From contig NZ_BAVZ01000017.1 of the NCBI RefSeq assembly GCF_000576305.1, forward strand, positions 1 to 64,000: a stretch of 64,000 nucleotides of DNA, given 5' to 3'. The DNA comes from Paenibacillus pini JCM 16418 (lineage in GTDB: Bacteria; Bacillota; Bacilli; Paenibacillales; Paenibacillaceae). A program made the position numbers and the translations under genes. Below, in pieces: positions 46,728-56,306 of this stretch. The notes beneath the pieces are model-generated. The model saw only the letters and a list, made by a program, of their open reading frames with translations, made no database searches and was not told the origin of the DNA. Position 1 is the stretch's first letter. The number at the start of each line of letters is the position of its first letter.

Positions 46728-47366
46728 ATGAAGGTAACACAATCAGAATTCGTCATCAGCGCCGTAGGCCCTGATCAATATCCTGACGACGCCTTGCCAG
46801 AGATTGCTCTGGCAGGGCGTTCCAATGTCGGTAAATCGTCGCTCATTAATAAGTTAATCAACCGCAAGAATTTGGCTAGAACAAGTTCAACTCCAGGTAA
46901 GACACAGTGTTTGAACTATTACCGTATTAATGAACAACTGTATTTCGTGGATTTTCCAGGCTATGGATATGCTAAGGTCTCCAAGACTCAGCGCGAAGCT
47001 TGGGGTAAAATGATTGAGCGTTATTTGCTTGAGAGAGAAACTCTTAAACTTGTTTTGCTTGTTGTTGACTTACGTCATCCACCATCTAAAGATGATGAGA
47101 TGATGTATGAGTGGCTTAAGCATTATGAAATTCCAATCTGTGTGGTGGCAACAAAAGCGGACAAGATCCCTCGTAGCCGCTGGGCGAAACATGCTAAACA
47201 GATGAAGACAAGTTTACTTCTACGTGGAGAAGATACGTTTATCATGTATTCATCTGAGACAGGAATGGGTAAAGATGAATTATGGTCTGTTATTTTGAAT
47301 CACAGTAAACGAGATCAATCTAATGAAGATGAGCAACTAATTGAAGAGCTAGGCACAGAAGAATAA
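46728..47366 (+). CDS. ysxC: Ribosome-biogenesis GTP-binding protein YsxC/EngB
   Basis: A small TRAFAC GTPase of 212 residues needed for 50S subunit assembly. G1 is GRSNVGKSSLIN (about residues 31-42), G3 is VDFPGYGYA (a DxPG motif), and G4 is ATKADK. The start lies 17 bases after the lonA stop, the Bacillus neighbour order. The C-terminal tail is acidic (SNEDEQLIEELGTEE). Confidence 0.96.
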   Translation: MKVTQSEFVISAVGPDQYPDDALPEIALAGRSNVGKSSLINKLINRKNLARTSSTPGKTQCLNYYRINEQLYFVDFPGYGYAKVSKTQREAWGKMIERYLLERETLKLVLLVVDLRHPPSKDDEMMYEWLKHYEIPICVVATKADKIPRSRWAKHAKQMKTSLLLRGEDTFIMYSSETGMGKDELWSVILNHSKRDQSNEDEQLIEELGTEE

Positions 47367-47579
47367 CTCTATGTGAGTAAACTTTTCGTCATATAACGTA
47401 GGGAATCAGACATTTTCCTATAGGAAAGTGAGCAACATATATGAATTTTCATCTATATTAGCTTTTAATCCGATTTTTTATGGAATACGGTGAAAATTCA
47501 TTGTATAGTTGGCAGGAAATCTACTTACATTGTGCTGTATAATATAGCTAGGATCGTTAAAAGAATTGAGGAGATTTTT

Positions 47580-48167
47580 ATGGCTCAGCGGTTAGCCACA
47601 GAATATGTAAAAGCCACTTTACAAATGACAGAATTACAAATGAACCAGTTTATGCATTCGGCGGATTGTTGTCATGTACACCCTTTTGTTAAGGTGCTTG
47701 ATAGCGGAGGACAAGAAATTGTGCTGGAAGACGAAGGCGGTGAGGAGGTTCATTTCCCTCTGGAAAGTAAGGATGGGTTGTATGTCTGTGAGTTGTCATG
47801 CCGCTTGGTAAACCCTCGCTTAACTAATCTAGTACGAAAGCTTTTTATCGCTTGCAAAGGTAATGGCATCGTAAATCGTATTTATGAAGGATTCACAATG
47901 ATGTATGAATATGAGAAAGGCTCTGTTCAGAAGATCGCTGAAATTTCGCCTTTGGGTACGAAGCTGACCTACGAAAGAAATCAGAGCTCTGAAGGACTGC
48001 AACGTGTTTTTCAGTCCAACGAAGTAGAACAGGAAATATCTAGATTGTATCAGGATATTAATTTCTGGCTTGATGAACGGAACAAGGCGATGACGAAAGA
48101 GCAAATTGCTATGATTGATCATAAACTTCATTTGAGCACTGTTAAATGGTTCGCACTTGAGGCATAA
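47580..48167 (+). CDS. Protein of unknown function, 195 residues
   Basis: An unrecognised soluble protein. ATG 47580 follows GAGGAG (47569-47574); the in-frame extension upstream has no ribosome site. It contains paired cysteines (SADCCHVHPF and ELSCR), acidic central strands (LEDEGGEEVHFPLESKDG) and a helical C-terminus (EQEISRLYQDINFWLDERN). There is no signal peptide or membrane segment. It stands alone between ysxC and speD with its own terminator. No function is inferred. Confidence 0.8.
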   Translation: MAQRLATEYVKATLQMTELQMNQFMHSADCCHVHPFVKVLDSGGQEIVLEDEGGEEVHFPLESKDGLYVCELSCRLVNPRLTNLVRKLFIACKGNGIVNRIYEGFTMMYEYEKGSVQKIAEISPLGTKLTYERNQSSEGLQRVFQSNEVEQEISRLYQDINFWLDERNKAMTKEQIAMIDHKLHLSTVKWFALEA

Positions 48168-48185
48168 ACTTGAATACAATACACT

Positions 48186-48216
48186 AAAGGATCCTTATTT
48201 ATGAGGATCCTTTTTT
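48186..48216 (+). terminator. Terminator after the 195-residue unknown gene
   Basis: AAAGGATCCT pairs with AGGATCCTTT around an 8-nt loop, followed by TTT. Confidence 0.9.
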
Positions 48217-48368
48217 AATGAATTTTCATGATCATGTTGTTATAAATTTCATTTTCAACTTCATTTTACAAGGAGCAAACGCGAAGTAAGAATATTTGGA
48301 ATATTTTTAAAAAACTATTGCTTTTACCTCGTATAGATGTTATTTTTAATCTCGTTGAAAAGAATATT

Positions 48369-48441
48369 AGGAACCAGGATTCACTCAGGACATTAATGTT
48401 GCGAGAGATTATTCCCTCGAGAAGTGAATGACGTAGGTCCT
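48369..48441 (+). ncRNA. Possible structured 5' leader of speD
   Basis: Three nested pairings are visible: AGGA-CC (48369-48375) with GGTCCT (48436-48441), ATTCACT (48379-48385) with AGTGAAT (48423-48429), and CGAG (48402-48405) with CTCG (48416-48419). The element lies about 50 bases before the speD start. No known riboswitch consensus was recognised. The remaining part of 48217-48492 is AT-rich. Confidence 0.4.
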
Positions 48442-48492
48442 AGCGGATGAAATTTTCAAACATTTTATTCCTAGGAAGGGGGAAACCGAAAG

Positions 48493-48891
48493 ATGGAATA
48501 TTCAACTTTCGGAAGACATGTTGCTGTTGATACTTGGGGAGTCGATTTTGACAAGCTGAATAATGCGGAATTTTTGCAAGCACAAATGGTTGATGCTGCA
48601 GAAGCATGCGGAGCTACAGTGATGTCAGTACAATCCAAGCAGTTTGAGCCGCAAGGCGCTACGGTACTTGTATTACTCTCAGAAAGTCACCTCTCGATTC
48701 ATACGTACCCTGAGAGAGGGTTTGCAGCCATTGACTGCTACACTTGCGGGGAGACGGTTGATCCTCAGTTGGCTATCGATTACCTGGTATCCGTACTGAA
48801 ACCTGAAAAAACTTATGCCAAGAAACTTGTTCGTGGTTTGGGTGAAATGACGGTGGAAACACCAGAAATGAAACAGGCTGAACTCGTTTAA
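48493..48891 (+). CDS. speD: S-adenosylmethionine decarboxylase proenzyme (SpeH type)
   Basis: A pyruvoyl enzyme making decarboxylated SAM, the aminopropyl donor for spermidine. The proenzyme has 132 residues. Self-cleavage should occur at Glu-Ser in LLSESHLSIHTYPE, turning S65 into the pyruvoyl group. H70 and C85 (DCYTCG) match the other active-site residues. This is the short bacterial class 1B form. ATG 48493 follows GGAAGGGGG. No spermidine synthase gene is in the window. A terminator follows. Confidence 0.95.
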   Translation: MEYSTFGRHVAVDTWGVDFDKLNNAEFLQAQMVDAAEACGATVMSVQSKQFEPQGATVLVLLSESHLSIHTYPERGFAAIDCYTCGETVDPQLAIDYLVSVLKPEKTYAKKLVRGLGEMTVETPEMKQAELV

Positions 48892-48925
48892 TGAAACGGC
48901 TCTGCAGTTGATATAACGAAAGATT

Positions 48926-48962
48926 ATGACCATGGGACATCTTCCATGGTCATTTGTTTTTT
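48926..48962 (+). terminator. Terminator after speD
   Basis: ATGACCATGG pairs with CCATGGTCAT around an 8-nt loop, followed by TTGTTTTTT. Confidence 0.93.
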
Positions 48963-49011
48963 ACACGCCCATATAATAAGTAGTAGAGCTTGTATGGAGG
49001 AGCGTGTACCG

Positions 49012-49536
49012 ATGAGAAGAAGAAGGGGAAAAGATTTTATATTTTTAGGTTTAATGATTGTCCTTATTGGGTTTATTGTATTTGAAGGGTACCGATTGAT
49101 GAGGCCACAGAGTGACCGCGCAGATGCGGGACAAATGTTATTTGAGGTCGCTCATTTTCAAATGCAGATACTAAGCACCTCGCTACTTGATGCTACTAAC
49201 AGTACGCATACAGATCAGTTGAATGGACTAAAGCTAGCTGCATATTCTGCCGCTTACAGTCATCAGCGGCTCGCTAGTGTATTTGGGGCGAGTTCACTTA
49301 ATCAGCTCTCCGCTATTGCTGATTTGGTTAACCTCATATCGGAATGGCAAATTGGTGGGGATCGACCATTGTCTGAACAGGATCGAAAAATCATTCGACA
49401 ATACAGTGAAAAATTTGGGGGCGTGCTGCCTGTCTACCAGCAGCTGATGAGTGCCAGCGGTCATGTGATTTCTTCTCAAGATGATGATTTGGAGCGGATT
49501 AACAAGGAGCTTTCACTTATCGTTAAGAATAAATAG
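49012..49536 (+). CDS. Membrane-anchored protein of unknown function, 174 residues
   Basis: A very basic N-terminus (MRRRRGKDF) leads into one hydrophobic segment (residues about 9-28, IFLGLMIVLIGFIVF), then an extracytoplasmic helical domain with no recognised motif. ATG 49012 is preferred because GGAGGAG lies upstream. Longer in-frame versions would overlap the speD terminator. It precedes hemA, but a 215-bp gap separates them. The role is unknown. Confidence 0.75.
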   Translation: MRRRRGKDFIFLGLMIVLIGFIVFEGYRLMRPQSDRADAGQMLFEVAHFQMQILSTSLLDATNSTHTDQLNGLKLAAYSAAYSHQRLASVFGASSLNQLSAIADLVNLISEWQIGGDRPLSEQDRKIIRQYSEKFGGVLPVYQQLMSASGHVISSQDDDLERINKELSLIVKNK

Positions 49537-49751
49537 ACAAATGAACCGTATAAGTCTGTAGTATTTAAGACAAACTATGAACACTTGTACAGTCTCCGAG
49601 TAAAGCACTCGATTTCATAAACATTTCATAAAATAGATAAGGGAATTTGTCTTTCTGTGGTATAATTATGACATTGTAATTGAATGTAGACAAAAAAATA
49701 TCCTTCAACGGATCTTTTTTTTTGAATAGATACAAGGCAGGTGAATACGTA

Positions 49752-51146
49752 ATGCACATCGTCGTTGTCGGATTAAATTATCGCACGGCGCCTGTAGAAG
49801 TAAGGGAGCGATTTACGTTTGCGGAAAAGGATTTGCCGGAAGCATTAAGTCAGCTTTTACTTACAAAGAGCGTGATGGAAGGTACGATTGTAGCTACTTG
49901 CAACCGGACAGAAATCTATGTGGTTGTGGATCGACTGCATATGTGCGGTTATTTTATCCGTAGTTTTATCGAACAATGGTTTGATATTCCTCGAGAGGAA
50001 TTTACAAAACATCTGTATATATATGAAGATGAACAGGCTATTTCGCATTTATTTCGTGTAACTTGTGGACTGGATTCTATGGTCATTGGTGAGACGCAAA
50101 TTTTGGGGCAGGTTCGCCAAGCTTTTCTACAGGCACAACAAGAAAAAGCCACGGGAACTTGGTTTAATATGCTGTTCAAACAGGCTGTTACGCTAGGTAA
50201 ACGTGCCCATTCCGAGACGTCCATTGGAGAAAGTGCTGTTTCGGTCAGCTACGCAGCCGTGGAGCTGGGCAAACGGATTTTTGGTATGTTTACAAATAAA
50301 AAGGTTCTCATCCTTGGTGCTGGTAAAATGAGCGAGCTGACGGTTAAGCATTTATATGCTAATGGAGCGGAAGAAGTCATTGTCGCGAATCGGACGCTTT
50401 CCCGTGCAGAGGAACTCGCTAGTAAGTTCAACGGTACACCATGTACGATGGAGCAAGCGATTGAACGTTTGAATGAAGTAGATATTCTGATCAGTTCAAC
50501 GGGAGCTAAAGAATATGTACTTTCTCCAGAGCAAGTCGGCCACAGTATGAAGAAGCGCCAAGCACGTCCTATGTTTATTATAGATATTGCGGTTCCGCGG
50601 GATATCGATCCTACTATTGCTGAACTCCAAAACGTGTTCTTGTATGATATTGATGATTTAGAAGGCATTGTCGAAAGTAATCTGGAGATGCGCCGTTCGG
50701 AAGCAGCCAAAATTGAAGTGATGATCCAGGAAGAAATGGATACATTCTATCAGTGGCTTAAGACATTAGGTGTCCGCCCTGCTATTCGCGCGCTTCAGGA
50801 CAAGTCCGTTGCCATTCATGAAGAGACACTTTCAAGCCTCTTTAATAAGCTTCCCGAATTGGACGAGCATCAACGTAAGGTAATACGACGATTGACCAAG
50901 AGCATTGTGAATCAAATGATGCATGATCCAATTCATCGGATCAAGGAAATGACAGGCGGACAGCAGGGTGCTGAGGCGCTCGACTTTTTCACTAAAATAT
51001 TTGCTTTGGAAGATGAAATGAATGAGCCTGACCCGGATCACAATACCCGGGAAACATCGAAACCCACACAGGCGGGTAACAGTGATCAAACTTCTGGGAA
51101 CAAGTCATCTACGTATAGGGTTTCGCTGTCTCCAGCAAGCCTGTAA
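49752..51146 (+). CDS. hemA: Glutamyl-tRNA reductase
   Basis: First committed enzyme of C5-pathway tetrapyrrole synthesis: it reduces glutamyl-tRNA(Glu) to glutamate-1-semialdehyde with NADPH. It has 464 residues. The catalytic thiol is C50 in ATCNRTEIY, the family position. The N-terminus MHIVVVGLNYRTAPVEVRE is diagnostic, and GAGKMSELTVKHL is the NADPH-binding loop. The C-terminal dimerisation helix is followed by a Ser/Thr/Asn-rich tail of about 35 residues. ATG 49752 has AGGTGA upstream. It is the first gene of the hem operon. Confidence 0.97.
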   Translation: MHIVVVGLNYRTAPVEVRERFTFAEKDLPEALSQLLLTKSVMEGTIVATCNRTEIYVVVDRLHMCGYFIRSFIEQWFDIPREEFTKHLYIYEDEQAISHLFRVTCGLDSMVIGETQILGQVRQAFLQAQQEKATGTWFNMLFKQAVTLGKRAHSETSIGESAVSVSYAAVELGKRIFGMFTNKKVLILGAGKMSELTVKHLYANGAEEVIVANRTLSRAEELASKFNGTPCTMEQAIERLNEVDILISSTGAKEYVLSPEQVGHSMKKRQARPMFIIDIAVPRDIDPTIAELQNVFLYDIDDLEGIVESNLEMRRSEAAKIEVMIQEEMDTFYQWLKTLGVRPAIRALQDKSVAIHEETLSSLFNKLPELDEHQRKVIRRLTKSIVNQMMHDPIHRIKEMTGGQQGAEALDFFTKIFALEDEMNEPDPDHNTRETSKPTQAGNSDQTSGNKSSTYRVSLSPASL

Positions 51147-51161
51147 GGCTGGTGAGATGAA

Positions 51162-51989
51162 TTGATATCACTCACCGATGTTTATGATGCTGGCATTTAT
51201 ATCTACGCCCTGAGCCTTCTGTTTTTTATCTCGGATTGCATACGTCGCAATTCGAGCGCGAAGCGGATGGGAACAGGGCTTCTTGTTGTCGTTGGAGTGC
51301 TACAGGCGTCCGTTCTTGTGGTTCGAGCATGGCAGGAAAGCGCACTACCGATCTTTACCCCCTTTGACTTCTTATTATTATTTGCTTTTAGTATCGTAGC
51401 TGCCTCCGTGATTATAAGTTACTTACAGCGAGTCGATTTTGCTGTGCTTTTACTCACAATGATCGGGTTTAGTGTACTTGTATTGAATAGATTATGGTTT
51501 ACTGCAGGCAATAATCCTCTCTATCATTGGAAGGCAGTACATGGTTTGCTTATACTTCATATTACCCTTGCTAATTTAAGTTTTGCTGTCCTAACCATTG
51601 CTGCTGTGTTCGCAGTTATGTATCTTTTTCTTCATCACAGGCTCAAAGGTAAAAAGTGGACAGATACTGTGCGTCGTCTACCAAGTCTTGAGTGGATGGA
51701 TAAATATTCATATATTCTAGTTTTCATCGGTACACCGCTGTTAACTGTATCATTTATCGTTGCGACCTTGTCAGTTATCTCTGAGGGACGTATGGATTTA
51801 CTGCTAGATCTGAAGGTGCTCTCCACATTAGTGGGATTAGGTATTTACTATTTTTATTTGATCCAAAAGAGGCTGCAGCAACGTTCCGGAACGGTGATGG
51901 CGAAATGGATTTTGATCGGTTACGTTTTTATTATCATTATATTTATGCTGAATGCTTGGTCTGATTTTCACCGCTGGACAGGAGAGTGA
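51162..51989 (+). CDS. hemX: HemX/CcsA-like cytochrome c assembly membrane protein
   Basis: An integral membrane protein of 275 residues with about eight hydrophobic segments, related to CcsA/CcmC heme-handling proteins. In Bacillus, HemX lowers the amount of HemA. The TTG at 51162 follows GGTGAG. A WHAVHG-like feature appears as WKAVHGLLILH, a histidine in the position used for heme handling in this superfamily. Its stop overlaps the GTG start of the next gene. Confidence 0.9.
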   Translation: MISLTDVYDAGIYIYALSLLFFISDCIRRNSSAKRMGTGLLVVVGVLQASVLVVRAWQESALPIFTPFDFLLLFAFSIVAASVIISYLQRVDFAVLLLTMIGFSVLVLNRLWFTAGNNPLYHWKAVHGLLILHITLANLSFAVLTIAAVFAVMYLFLHHRLKGKKWTDTVRRLPSLEWMDKYSYILVFIGTPLLTVSFIVATLSVISEGRMDLLLDLKVLSTLVGLGIYYFYLIQKRLQQRSGTVMAKWILIGYVFIIIIFMLNAWSDFHRWTGE

Positions 51990-52642
51990 AGTGCTTGGCG
52001 GACTATTTGCCAGTTATGCTGAATTGTGAAGATCGTTTATGCATCGTCATAGGTGGCGGCAACGTCGCTGAACGTAAAGTGCATAGCCTCCTTAAATCAT
52101 CGGCATGTGTAAGAGTAATCAGTCCTAAGCTTACAGAAGGTTTGGAAGAACTTCACCATGAGGCTCAGATCGAATGGATACAACGTGATTATAGCCATGG
52201 AGATTTATATGGTGGATTTCTGGCATATGCTGCAACGGATCGACAAGTAGTGAATGAAGCTATTTGTCATGAAGCACATAGCCAAGGGATTCTTGTGAAT
52301 GTGGTCAATGATTCGGATGCTGGTAACTTTATAAGTCCGAGTGTTCTGCGCAGGGGGAGATTGACCCTTACTGTTTCGACGTCAGGAGCGGGACCCCTAG
52401 TAGCTGCGGAAATTTGTAGTAGACTTGAAGACGAGTTCGGAGAGGAATATGAGCTCTATCTGGAGTTTTTGTGGAGAATTCGCAAGACGATTAAGGAACA
52501 GGTTACCCAGCCGGATATTCGGCAAAGATTATTAAAGAGATTACAGCGCTTGGATGTACTGGATCAGCTGCGAAATGGAACATTTCAAGAGTGGGATACC
52601 GAGCGAATTCATAGCTGGATTGCGAACAATCAGGAGGAATAA
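51986..52642 (+). CDS. Precorrin-2 dehydrogenase/sirohydrochlorin ferrochelatase (Met8/CysG-N type)
   Basis: A 218-residue NAD-dependent enzyme acting in siroheme synthesis after the SUMT step. The Rossmann motif is IGGGNVAERKV (residues about 22-32). VVNDSDAGNFISPSVLRRG and TLTVSTSGAGPLVAAEI are characteristic of CysG-N proteins. GTG 51986 overlaps the hemX stop, so translation is coupled. In Bacillus this enzyme is encoded outside hemAXCDBL, so its presence here links the siroheme branch to the hem operon. Ferrochelatase activity is probable but differs between members. Confidence 0.9.
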   Translation: MKCLADYLPVMLNCEDRLCIVIGGGNVAERKVHSLLKSSACVRVISPKLTEGLEELHHEAQIEWIQRDYSHGDLYGGFLAYAATDRQVVNEAICHEAHSQGILVNVVNDSDAGNFISPSVLRRGRLTLTVSTSGAGPLVAAEICSRLEDEFGEEYELYLEFLWRIRKTIKEQVTQPDIRQRLLKRLQRLDVLDQLRNGTFQEWDTERIHSWIANNQEE

Positions 52643-52645
52643 TAC

Positions 52646-53602
52646 ATGCGGAAAATTATCGTAGGTAGCAGACAGAGTGTACTCGCTTTAACTCAGACGG
52701 GTCAGGTCATTAAGCAACTAGAACAGCTTTGTGCCCAGAATGCAATTAATTTTACGTTTGAAGTGAAGAAAATTGTGACTAAAGGTGATCGTATTCTGGA
52801 TGTAACGTTATCCAAAGTCGGAGGTAAAGGGCTGTTTGTTAAGGAGATTGAACAGGCCTTGATCGAAGGCGAAATTGATATGGCAGTACATAGCATGAAA
52901 GACATGCCTTCGGTTCTTCCTGAAGGATTAATGAACGGTGCAGTACCACGCCGTGTAGATGCCCGTGATTGTCTTATTTCAAGAGAAGGCAACCGTGTGG
53001 AAGATTTACCGCAAGGGGCTAAGGTCGGCACTAGCAGCTTGCGACGTTCTAGTCAATTGAAGGCTTATCGTCCTGATCTTCAATTAGAGCCTGTGCGTGG
53101 AAATATCGATTCCCGTCTGAAGAAACTAGAGACAGGCGAGTTCGATGCAATATTACTTGCTGCAGCTGGACTCTATCGTATGGGTTGGGAAGATCGGATT
53201 AGCTCTTATATTCCCGTGGAAACTTGTTTACCTGCTGTAGGGCAAGGCGCACTTGGAATTGAATGCCGTGAAGATGATGAAGAGCTTCGTAAACTTCTGG
53301 CTCTTTACAATGATACGGATACCGCGGAAACTGTGGCAGCAGAAAGAAGATTTCTAGCTGTGCTAAACGGGGGATGTCAGGTACCTATTGGTGCGCATGC
53401 CGTGCTGATTAAAGCTCCAGTAGGACATTCTCATGAAGGCCAGAACATTATAGAATTAACAGGAATGGTAGGGTCGCCTGATGGGGATATCATCCTCAAG
53501 GAGACGCTTGTGGGCAGTGATCCAGTAAAACTTGGCGAAGAAGTGGCAGCCAAGTTAATTGAGCAAGGAGCGGAGAAAATTCTAGAACAAGTCCTAGAGT
53601 AA
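52646..53602 (+). CDS. hemC: Porphobilinogen deaminase (hydroxymethylbilane synthase)
   Basis: Joins four porphobilinogen units to hydroxymethylbilane. It has 318 residues. The dipyrromethane cofactor is attached to C244 in GGCQVPIGAHA. DMAVHSMKDMPS carries the catalytic aspartate, and SSLRRSSQL the substrate-binding arginines. ATG 52646 follows GGAGGAA, three bases after the previous stop. Confidence 0.97.
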   Translation: MRKIIVGSRQSVLALTQTGQVIKQLEQLCAQNAINFTFEVKKIVTKGDRILDVTLSKVGGKGLFVKEIEQALIEGEIDMAVHSMKDMPSVLPEGLMNGAVPRRVDARDCLISREGNRVEDLPQGAKVGTSSLRRSSQLKAYRPDLQLEPVRGNIDSRLKKLETGEFDAILLAAAGLYRMGWEDRISSYIPVETCLPAVGQGALGIECREDDEELRKLLALYNDTDTAETVAAERRFLAVLNGGCQVPIGAHAVLIKAPVGHSHEGQNIIELTGMVGSPDGDIILKETLVGSDPVKLGEEVAAKLIEQGAEKILEQVLE

Positions 53603-53615
53603 GGGGAAGAGGCAG

Positions 53616-55172
53616 ATGGCGGGGAAAGTTTATCTGGTGGGTGCGGGTCCAGGACACGCTAAATTAATAACGGTAAAGGGACTGGAATGTCTTCGTAAAG
53701 CGGATGTGGTAGTATACGACCGTTTGGCGGGACCGCAGTTATTGAAAGCTATGAAACCTGGTGCGGAGAAAATATATGTAGGCAAACTGCCTGACAGGCA
53801 TACGATGAAGCAAGAAGATATTAATCAGTTGCTTGTCGATTTGGCTCTTCAGGGTAATATCGTTGTTAGATTAAAAGGTGGCGATCCTACAATATTTGGT
53901 CGTGTAGGTGAGGAAGCTGGTCTACTGAAAAAGAATGGCATTCCTTATGAAATGGTGCCGGGTATTACTTCCGCCATCGGAGTTCCTGCATATGCGGGTA
54001 TCCCGGTGACCCATCGGGAGCATGCCTCATCCCTCTCCATCATTACGGGGCACGAGAGTCCCGATAAGCTAGATCATATGATTCAGTGGGACAAAGTTAC
54101 GAACGCAACGGGTACGCTGATCTTTATGATGGGCGTATCTAATATTGGATATATCAGTGAACAGCTCCTACGGCACGGCCGTCGATCTGATACACCGGTG
54201 GCGCTTGTACGATGGGGAACACGTGCTGAGCAAGAGACATTGATAGGTACACTTGCTGATATCGAGCAGAAGGTCAAAGATGCTGGTTTCCAACCGCCCG
54301 CAGTGATCGTTGTCGGTGAGGTCGTGCTGCAGCGTGAATTGTTAAAGTGGGCCGAATACTTACCTTTATTTGGGCGGAGAATTTTGGTGACGCGTGCACG
54401 TTCACAGGCTAGTGATCTTGCGGATCGAATTGACGAGCTGGGCGGAGAGCCTTACGAGTTCCCAGTCATCGAAACGATTATGCCACCTGCAGGTTCGGAT
54501 GCTGCCAAGGGAATTACGAAAGCACTGTCCCACCTCAATACGTATGAGTGGGTATTCTTCACCAGTGTAAACGGCGTGGAGTATTTCTTCCGCCATTTAC
54601 AAGAACAGGGGCAAGATGTACGTTCTCTCTACCAAGCACAGATTGCTGCTGTAGGGCCAGCGACTGCGCATGCCCTTCAGGAACGCGGGATCATTCCCGT
54701 CGAGTTACCTGGGCGTTTTCAGGCCGAAGGGCTTATTGAGACGCTAGGCGAGAAGCTTCTTCCCGGTCAGCATGTATTGCTTCCTCGAGGAGATCTAGCA
54801 CGCACATGGTTACCTCAGAAACTACGAGAAATGGGACTTCACGTTACAGAGGCCGATACGTATCAAACGGTCGTCACAGGTGAAGATGATCAGGATCTAA
54901 TGACGTTGCTTGAAGAAGGCGGTATTCATGCCGTGACCTTCACCAGTTCATCGACTGTGATGAATCTGCTTACTATTCTAAAACGAATGGGTGCGGAAGA
55001 ACCGCTTCAACTTCTCGCGAATTCAGAGATTGTATGTATTGGTGAAGTGACGGCTGAGACTGCGCGCAAGGCTGGACTGAGAGTCGGCATTGTCGCTGAG
55101 GAAGCCACGATCGAAAGTATGGTACAAGCCCTGTGCCAATGGAATACTGGGGTTGCTTTGTCTAATCATTAA
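53616..55172 (+). CDS. cobA-hemD: Fusion of uroporphyrinogen-III C-methyltransferase and uroporphyrinogen-III synthase
   Basis: A 518-residue bifunctional protein. Residues about 1-245 are SUMT: VGAGPGHAKLITVKG, VVYDRL, RLKGGDPTIFGR and YEMVPGITSA bind SAM and substrate. Residues about 255-510 are HemD, with RRILVTRARSQASDL and TFTSSSTVMNLL, which closes hydroxymethylbilane to uroporphyrinogen III. The fusion makes uroporphyrinogen III and then precorrin-2. Similar fusions occur in clostridia and Paenibacillus. It sits between hemC and hemB, exactly where Bacillus has free-standing hemD. Confidence 0.95.
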   Translation: MAGKVYLVGAGPGHAKLITVKGLECLRKADVVVYDRLAGPQLLKAMKPGAEKIYVGKLPDRHTMKQEDINQLLVDLALQGNIVVRLKGGDPTIFGRVGEEAGLLKKNGIPYEMVPGITSAIGVPAYAGIPVTHREHASSLSIITGHESPDKLDHMIQWDKVTNATGTLIFMMGVSNIGYISEQLLRHGRRSDTPVALVRWGTRAEQETLIGTLADIEQKVKDAGFQPPAVIVVGEVVLQRELLKWAEYLPLFGRRILVTRARSQASDLADRIDELGGEPYEFPVIETIMPPAGSDAAKGITKALSHLNTYEWVFFTSVNGVEYFFRHLQEQGQDVRSLYQAQIAAVGPATAHALQERGIIPVELPGRFQAEGLIETLGEKLLPGQHVLLPRGDLARTWLPQKLREMGLHVTEADTYQTVVTGEDDQDLMTLLEEGGIHAVTFTSSSTVMNLLTILKRMGAEEPLQLLANSEIVCIGEVTAETARKAGLRVGIVAEEATIESMVQALCQWNTGVALSNH

Positions 55173-55269
55173 CAGGACATTATTCGATATTTTTTAAATT
55201 ATAAGATTTCATTGTTTTCATAGCATCAACAGCAATTAGATGAATGAACAACCTGGGAGGTTATGAATC

Positions 55270-56271
55270 ATGAGTTTTCCACTAGTACGGCATCGGCGTT
55301 TGCGCCAATCGGTAGGTATTCGCAATATGGTTCGTGAAACGGTTCTACATGTAAATGATTTGGTACAACCGATTTTTGTAGCTTATGGTGAGGGAGTACA
55401 CAATGAGATTTCTTCGATGCCCGGCGTATATCATTTCTCACTTGATACGTTGAAGCCAGAAGTAGATGAGATTGTAGCTTTAGGTATCCCTGCCGTTCTT
55501 TTATTCGGGATTCCTGAAACAAAAGATAGCATCGGATCCTCCGCTTTTGCAGAAGATGGTATCGTGCAGGAGGCTACCCGCTTGATTAAGCAATGGTACC
55601 CTGATCTACTTGTGATTGCTGATACTTGCTTATGCGAGTTTACCGATCATGGGCACTGTGGAATGGTGCACACATTTGAGAGAGACGGCCAGATGCATGG
55701 CGATGTTATCAACGATGCTTCGCTCGAACTGCTTGTCCAGACAGCTGTTTCTCAGGCAAAAGCGGGTGCTGATATCATTGCGCCATCCAATATGATGGAC
55801 GGATTTGTACAAGCCATCCGTATCGGACTTGATGATGCAGGCTTTGAACATGTGCCTATCATGTCTTATGCGGTGAAATACGCTTCAGCATTTTACGGAC
55901 CTTTCCGTGAAGCGGCAGATTCTGCACCTCAATTTGGAGATCGTAAAACCTATCAAATGGACCCTGCCAATGCACGCGAAGCTTTACGCGAAGCAGAATC
56001 CGATGTGCTCGAAGGAGCTGATATGCTGATGGTCAAGCCAGCGTTGGCTTACATGGATATTATGCGGACCATTAAAGATCAGTTTGATCTACCGCTCGTA
56101 GCGTACAATGTCAGCGGTGAATATTCGATGGTTAAGGCAGCTGCAATGCAGGGATGGATTAATGAAAAAGCGATCGTACAAGAAATGCTGACTGGCATGA
56201 AGCGTGCGGGAGCTGACATTATTATTACGTATTTTGCTAAAGACGCAGCTCGCTGGTTGCAGGAGCGTTAA
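55270..56271 (+). CDS. hemB: Delta-aminolevulinic acid dehydratase (porphobilinogen synthase)
   Basis: Condenses two aminolevulinate molecules. It has 333 residues. The active-site lysines are in YAVKYASAFYGPFR and MVKPALAYMD. The metal site includes the cysteines in ADTCLCEFTDHGHCG, the zinc-type arrangement. ATG 55270 follows GGGAGG. A 97-bp AT-rich spacer separates it from the fused gene upstream. Confidence 0.97.
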   Translation: MSFPLVRHRRLRQSVGIRNMVRETVLHVNDLVQPIFVAYGEGVHNEISSMPGVYHFSLDTLKPEVDEIVALGIPAVLLFGIPETKDSIGSSAFAEDGIVQEATRLIKQWYPDLLVIADTCLCEFTDHGHCGMVHTFERDGQMHGDVINDASLELLVQTAVSQAKAGADIIAPSNMMDGFVQAIRIGLDDAGFEHVPIMSYAVKYASAFYGPFREAADSAPQFGDRKTYQMDPANAREALREAESDVLEGADMLMVKPALAYMDIMRTIKDQFDLPLVAYNVSGEYSMVKAAAMQGWINEKAIVQEMLTGMKRAGADIIITYFAKDAARWLQER

Positions 56272-56306
56272 TCCAACTAACCCCACAGAAGCGGAGTGAA
56301 ATAAAT

